This document shows positions 13,502 to 15,077 of a stretch of DNA of 15,077 nucleotides, piece by piece; position 1 is the first letter of the stretch; every line of letters starts with the position of its first letter. This DNA is from Actinomycetes bacterium (GTDB lineage: Bacteria; Actinomycetota; Actinomycetes; Actinomycetales; Dermatophilaceae), in contig JAEWFB010000019.1 of the NCBI GenBank assembly GCA_023389095.1, positions 1 to 15,077 on the forward strand. The letters run 5' to 3'. A program made the position numbers and the translations under genes. Under the pieces are notes generated by a model that did no database searches, was not told the DNA's origin, and saw only the letters and a list, made by a program, of their open reading frames with translations.

Positions 13502-15022
13502 TCAGGGTCGCGGGTCGTCACGCAGCTGCGCGCCCCCGCGCGCCAGCCGGACCGCGAGCGCGAGCGCCGCGAGCTGCCCCCGGCCTCGCGGGTCGCCGCC
13601 GAGCACCTGGAAGATCCGCCGCAGCCGCTTGTGCAGCGACTGCCGCTCGAGGAAGAGGACCTGCGCCGCCTCGGTCGCGTTGCACCCGGTCGAGATCCAC
13701 ACGTCCAGGGTCCGCACCAGCTCGCCCCCGGAACGCTGGTCGAGCCAGAGGAGCTCGCCGAGCGACTCCTCGACGAGCGCGTCGACGACGCCGCGCGTCA
13801 GCGACCGCTCGGCCATTCGCTCCACGAGGAAGTCCGACGCGTCGTAGACCGCGCCGGCACCCTTCGCCGACCGGCCGAGCCGCCACGTCGTCCGGGCCTC
13901 AGCCAGCGAGAACGACGCCCGTCGTACCGTCGGCGCGGTGGGTCCGAGGGCGCCGGAGAGGCCGGTGCCCTCGACGGCCGTGCGCAGCGCCGTGAGCGCC
14001 CGGGCCCGCTCGGCCTGCGTCGGGGCCCGCAGCGGCATGAGGATCTCGAGCCAGTCGCCGTGGGCCACGACGAGCGTTGAGGGCAGGGCGCGTCGGGTCC
14101 GCTGCTCGGTGTCGACGTGCCCGTCGGCCGGGCGTCGCACCACCGCCATCGCCAGGGGTCGCTCCGGGTCGATGCCGCCGGCGTGGCTCAGCTCGATGAG
14201 GCGCTCCCCTCCCCCACCGGCGCCGATCAGCCGCACCAGCTCGTCCTCGGCGAGGCGCACGAGGCTGGGCCGGCTGTGCCGGGCCAGCGCCAGCGCGAGG
14301 ATGCTGCGGACCCGGGCCAGCACGGTCTCGAGCGTCTCGACGTCGGCGTCGTCACCTCCCACGAGCTCCAGCTGCGCGACGCCGATCCCGCTCACCGACA
14401 GCTCGGCGACGAGCCGGTCGGCGACGCCCCGCGCGTCGGGGTCGGCGTCGGGCTCCGGGCCGGCCGCGGCGAGCAGGCCGCCGCGGGTGTCGAGCACGCG
14501 GACGTGGACGTGCAGCGTCTCGGCGATGACCGTGAGCAGGGGCTCGAGCGCGGTACCCGAGCTCGCCATGCGCTCGGTGAGGGCCTGCGAGAGCTGGTCG
14601 GCGACCTGCAGCGCGGCGACCTGCGCCGACACGATCCGTCGGTTGACCTCCTCGGCGACCTCGACGAACGGCACGACCTGTCGCAGCTCGAGCAGCGGCA
14701 GGCCGGCCTCCTCGGCGGCGGCGACGAGCTCGACGGGCAGGTGTCCACCCGACCCGGCGGTCTCGACGGCGAGCGCCGCGACGCCCCTCGAGGCGAGGCT
14801 CCAGACGTACTCGACCTGCGCCGCCGGCTTGAGCGCCAGGAGCGCGACGCCTCCGGTGAGCAGCAGCTCCCCGCCCGAGAGCAGCGGTGCGATCTGGAGC
14901 ACCTCGCTCGAGTGCACCCACCGGACGCGTCGAGTGCCGACCGCGCCGGCGCCGGCGGCCACGAGGGGGGCGCCCGCGGCCAGGACGCCGCTGTCGAGGA
15001 TGTCGCTCAGGAGCAGGGACAT
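13502..15022 (-). CDS. PucR-family transcriptional regulator
   Basis: A 506-aa regulator of the PucR/CdaR class. The N-terminal PucR domain begins at once (LLLSDILDSGVLAAGAPLVA, then RVRWVHSSEVLQIAPLLSGGELLLTGG) and runs to about residue 125. The middle is a sensory or dimerisation region of undefined ligand. The C-terminal HTH_30 domain (about 435-495) carries TGCNATEAAQVLFLERQSLHKRLRRI. Family members activate purine, allantoin, GABA or other nitrogen-compound pathways, usually beside their targets. ATG 15020-15022 matches the usual N-terminus, with GGTGG/GAGG purine-rich sequence 5-9 nt upstream; the frame is open to 15070, but the extra 16 residues cross a perfect dyad and are unlike the family. 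It is tail-to-tail with the GntR gene, so its targets may lie beyond the right edge rather than in the sox operon. Confidence 0.92.
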   Translation of the reverse strand: MSLLLSDILDSGVLAAGAPLVAAGAGAVGTRRVRWVHSSEVLQIAPLLSGGELLLTGGVALLALKPAAQVEYVWSLASRGVAALAVETAGSGGHLPVELVAAAEEAGLPLLELRQVVPFVEVAEEVNRRIVSAQVAALQVADQLSQALTERMASSGTALEPLLTVIAETLHVHVRVLDTRGGLLAAAGPEPDADPDARGVADRLVAELSVSGIGVAQLELVGGDDADVETLETVLARVRSILALALARHSRPSLVRLAEDELVRLIGAGGGGERLIELSHAGGIDPERPLAMAVVRRPADGHVDTEQRTRRALPSTLVVAHGDWLEILMPLRAPTQAERARALTALRTAVEGTGLSGALGPTAPTVRRASFSLAEARTTWRLGRSAKGAGAVYDASDFLVERMAERSLTRGVVDALVEESLGELLWLDQRSGGELVRTLDVWISTGCNATEAAQVLFLERQSLHKRLRRIFQVLGGDPRGRGQLAALALAVRLARGGAQLRDDPRP

Positions 15023-15042
15023 GGCGACCACCCTCGCAGGCA

Positions 15043-15059
15043 GGTGACAGATTGTCACC
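15043..15059. promoter_or_regulatory. perfect 7-3-7 dyad upstream of pucR-type gene
   Basis: ggtgaca (15043-15049) and tgtcacc (15053-15059) form a perfect inverted repeat around the 3-nt spacer gat, 20 nt upstream of the start codon. The short spacer makes an RNA hairpin unlikely and a protein-binding site more likely. It could serve autoregulation or a divergent gene to the right of the window. Confidence 0.55.
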
Positions 15060-15077
15060 CACTCGCCCACGCACAGG

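Noticed and set aside
13216..13521. Small minus-strand open frame over the end of the GntR gene.
   Set aside because: It is an antisense shadow with a serine/arginine-rich translation and no ribosome site.

Overview
The window is very GC-rich (roughly 70% or more by eye), its codons nearly always end in G or C, and its gene set points to a high-GC actinobacterium (Actinomycetota, probably Micrococcales or a relative). This is inference from composition and gene order; there is no rRNA or other marker gene. Genes are tightly packed, no gene-free stretch reaches 300 bases, and I saw no tRNA, rRNA, insertion sequence, CRISPR array or phage remnant.

Layout from left to right. (1) 1-1535, plus strand: the 3' part of a QuiC-type fusion protein (3-dehydroshikimate dehydratase-like TIM barrel plus a 4-hydroxyphenylpyruvate dioxygenase-like domain). 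(2) 1578-3555, minus strand: two redox genes, an NAD(P)H-dependent FMN/quinone reductase followed by an RclA-type flavoprotein disulfide reductase. (3) 3679-12600, minus strand: a seven-gene operon glyA-soxB-soxD-soxA-soxG-sdaA-purU. (4) 12601-12784: a divergent control region with overlapping promoters, a palindromic operator candidate and a short tandem repeat. (5) 12785-13444, plus strand: a GntR/FCD regulator. (6) 13502-15022, minus strand: a PucR-type regulator, tail-to-tail with the GntR gene, with a perfect 17-bp dyad just upstream of its start at the right edge.

The core is a sarcosine catabolic operon. Heterotetrameric sarcosine oxidase (SoxBDAG) turns sarcosine, O2 and tetrahydrofolate into glycine, 5,10-methylene-THF and H2O2. 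GlyA joins glycine and methylene-THF into serine, SdaA deaminates serine to pyruvate, and PurU hydrolyses 10-formyl-THF to formate and free THF, so that one-carbon units cannot trap the folate pool. Neighbouring operon genes overlap or lie at most 39 nt apart, with one visible promoter upstream of glyA, so they are probably one transcript controlled by the divergent FCD regulator. The redox pair downstream could help with the oxidant load made by the oxidase, but that is inference.

The operon type is known, and I do not see a wholly new system here. The most useful leads are the face-to-face promoter/operator at 12634-12689, the perfect dyad upstream of pucR, the in-frame GTT repeat in SoxG, and the substituted metal ligand in the dioxygenase-like domain of the QuiC fusion.
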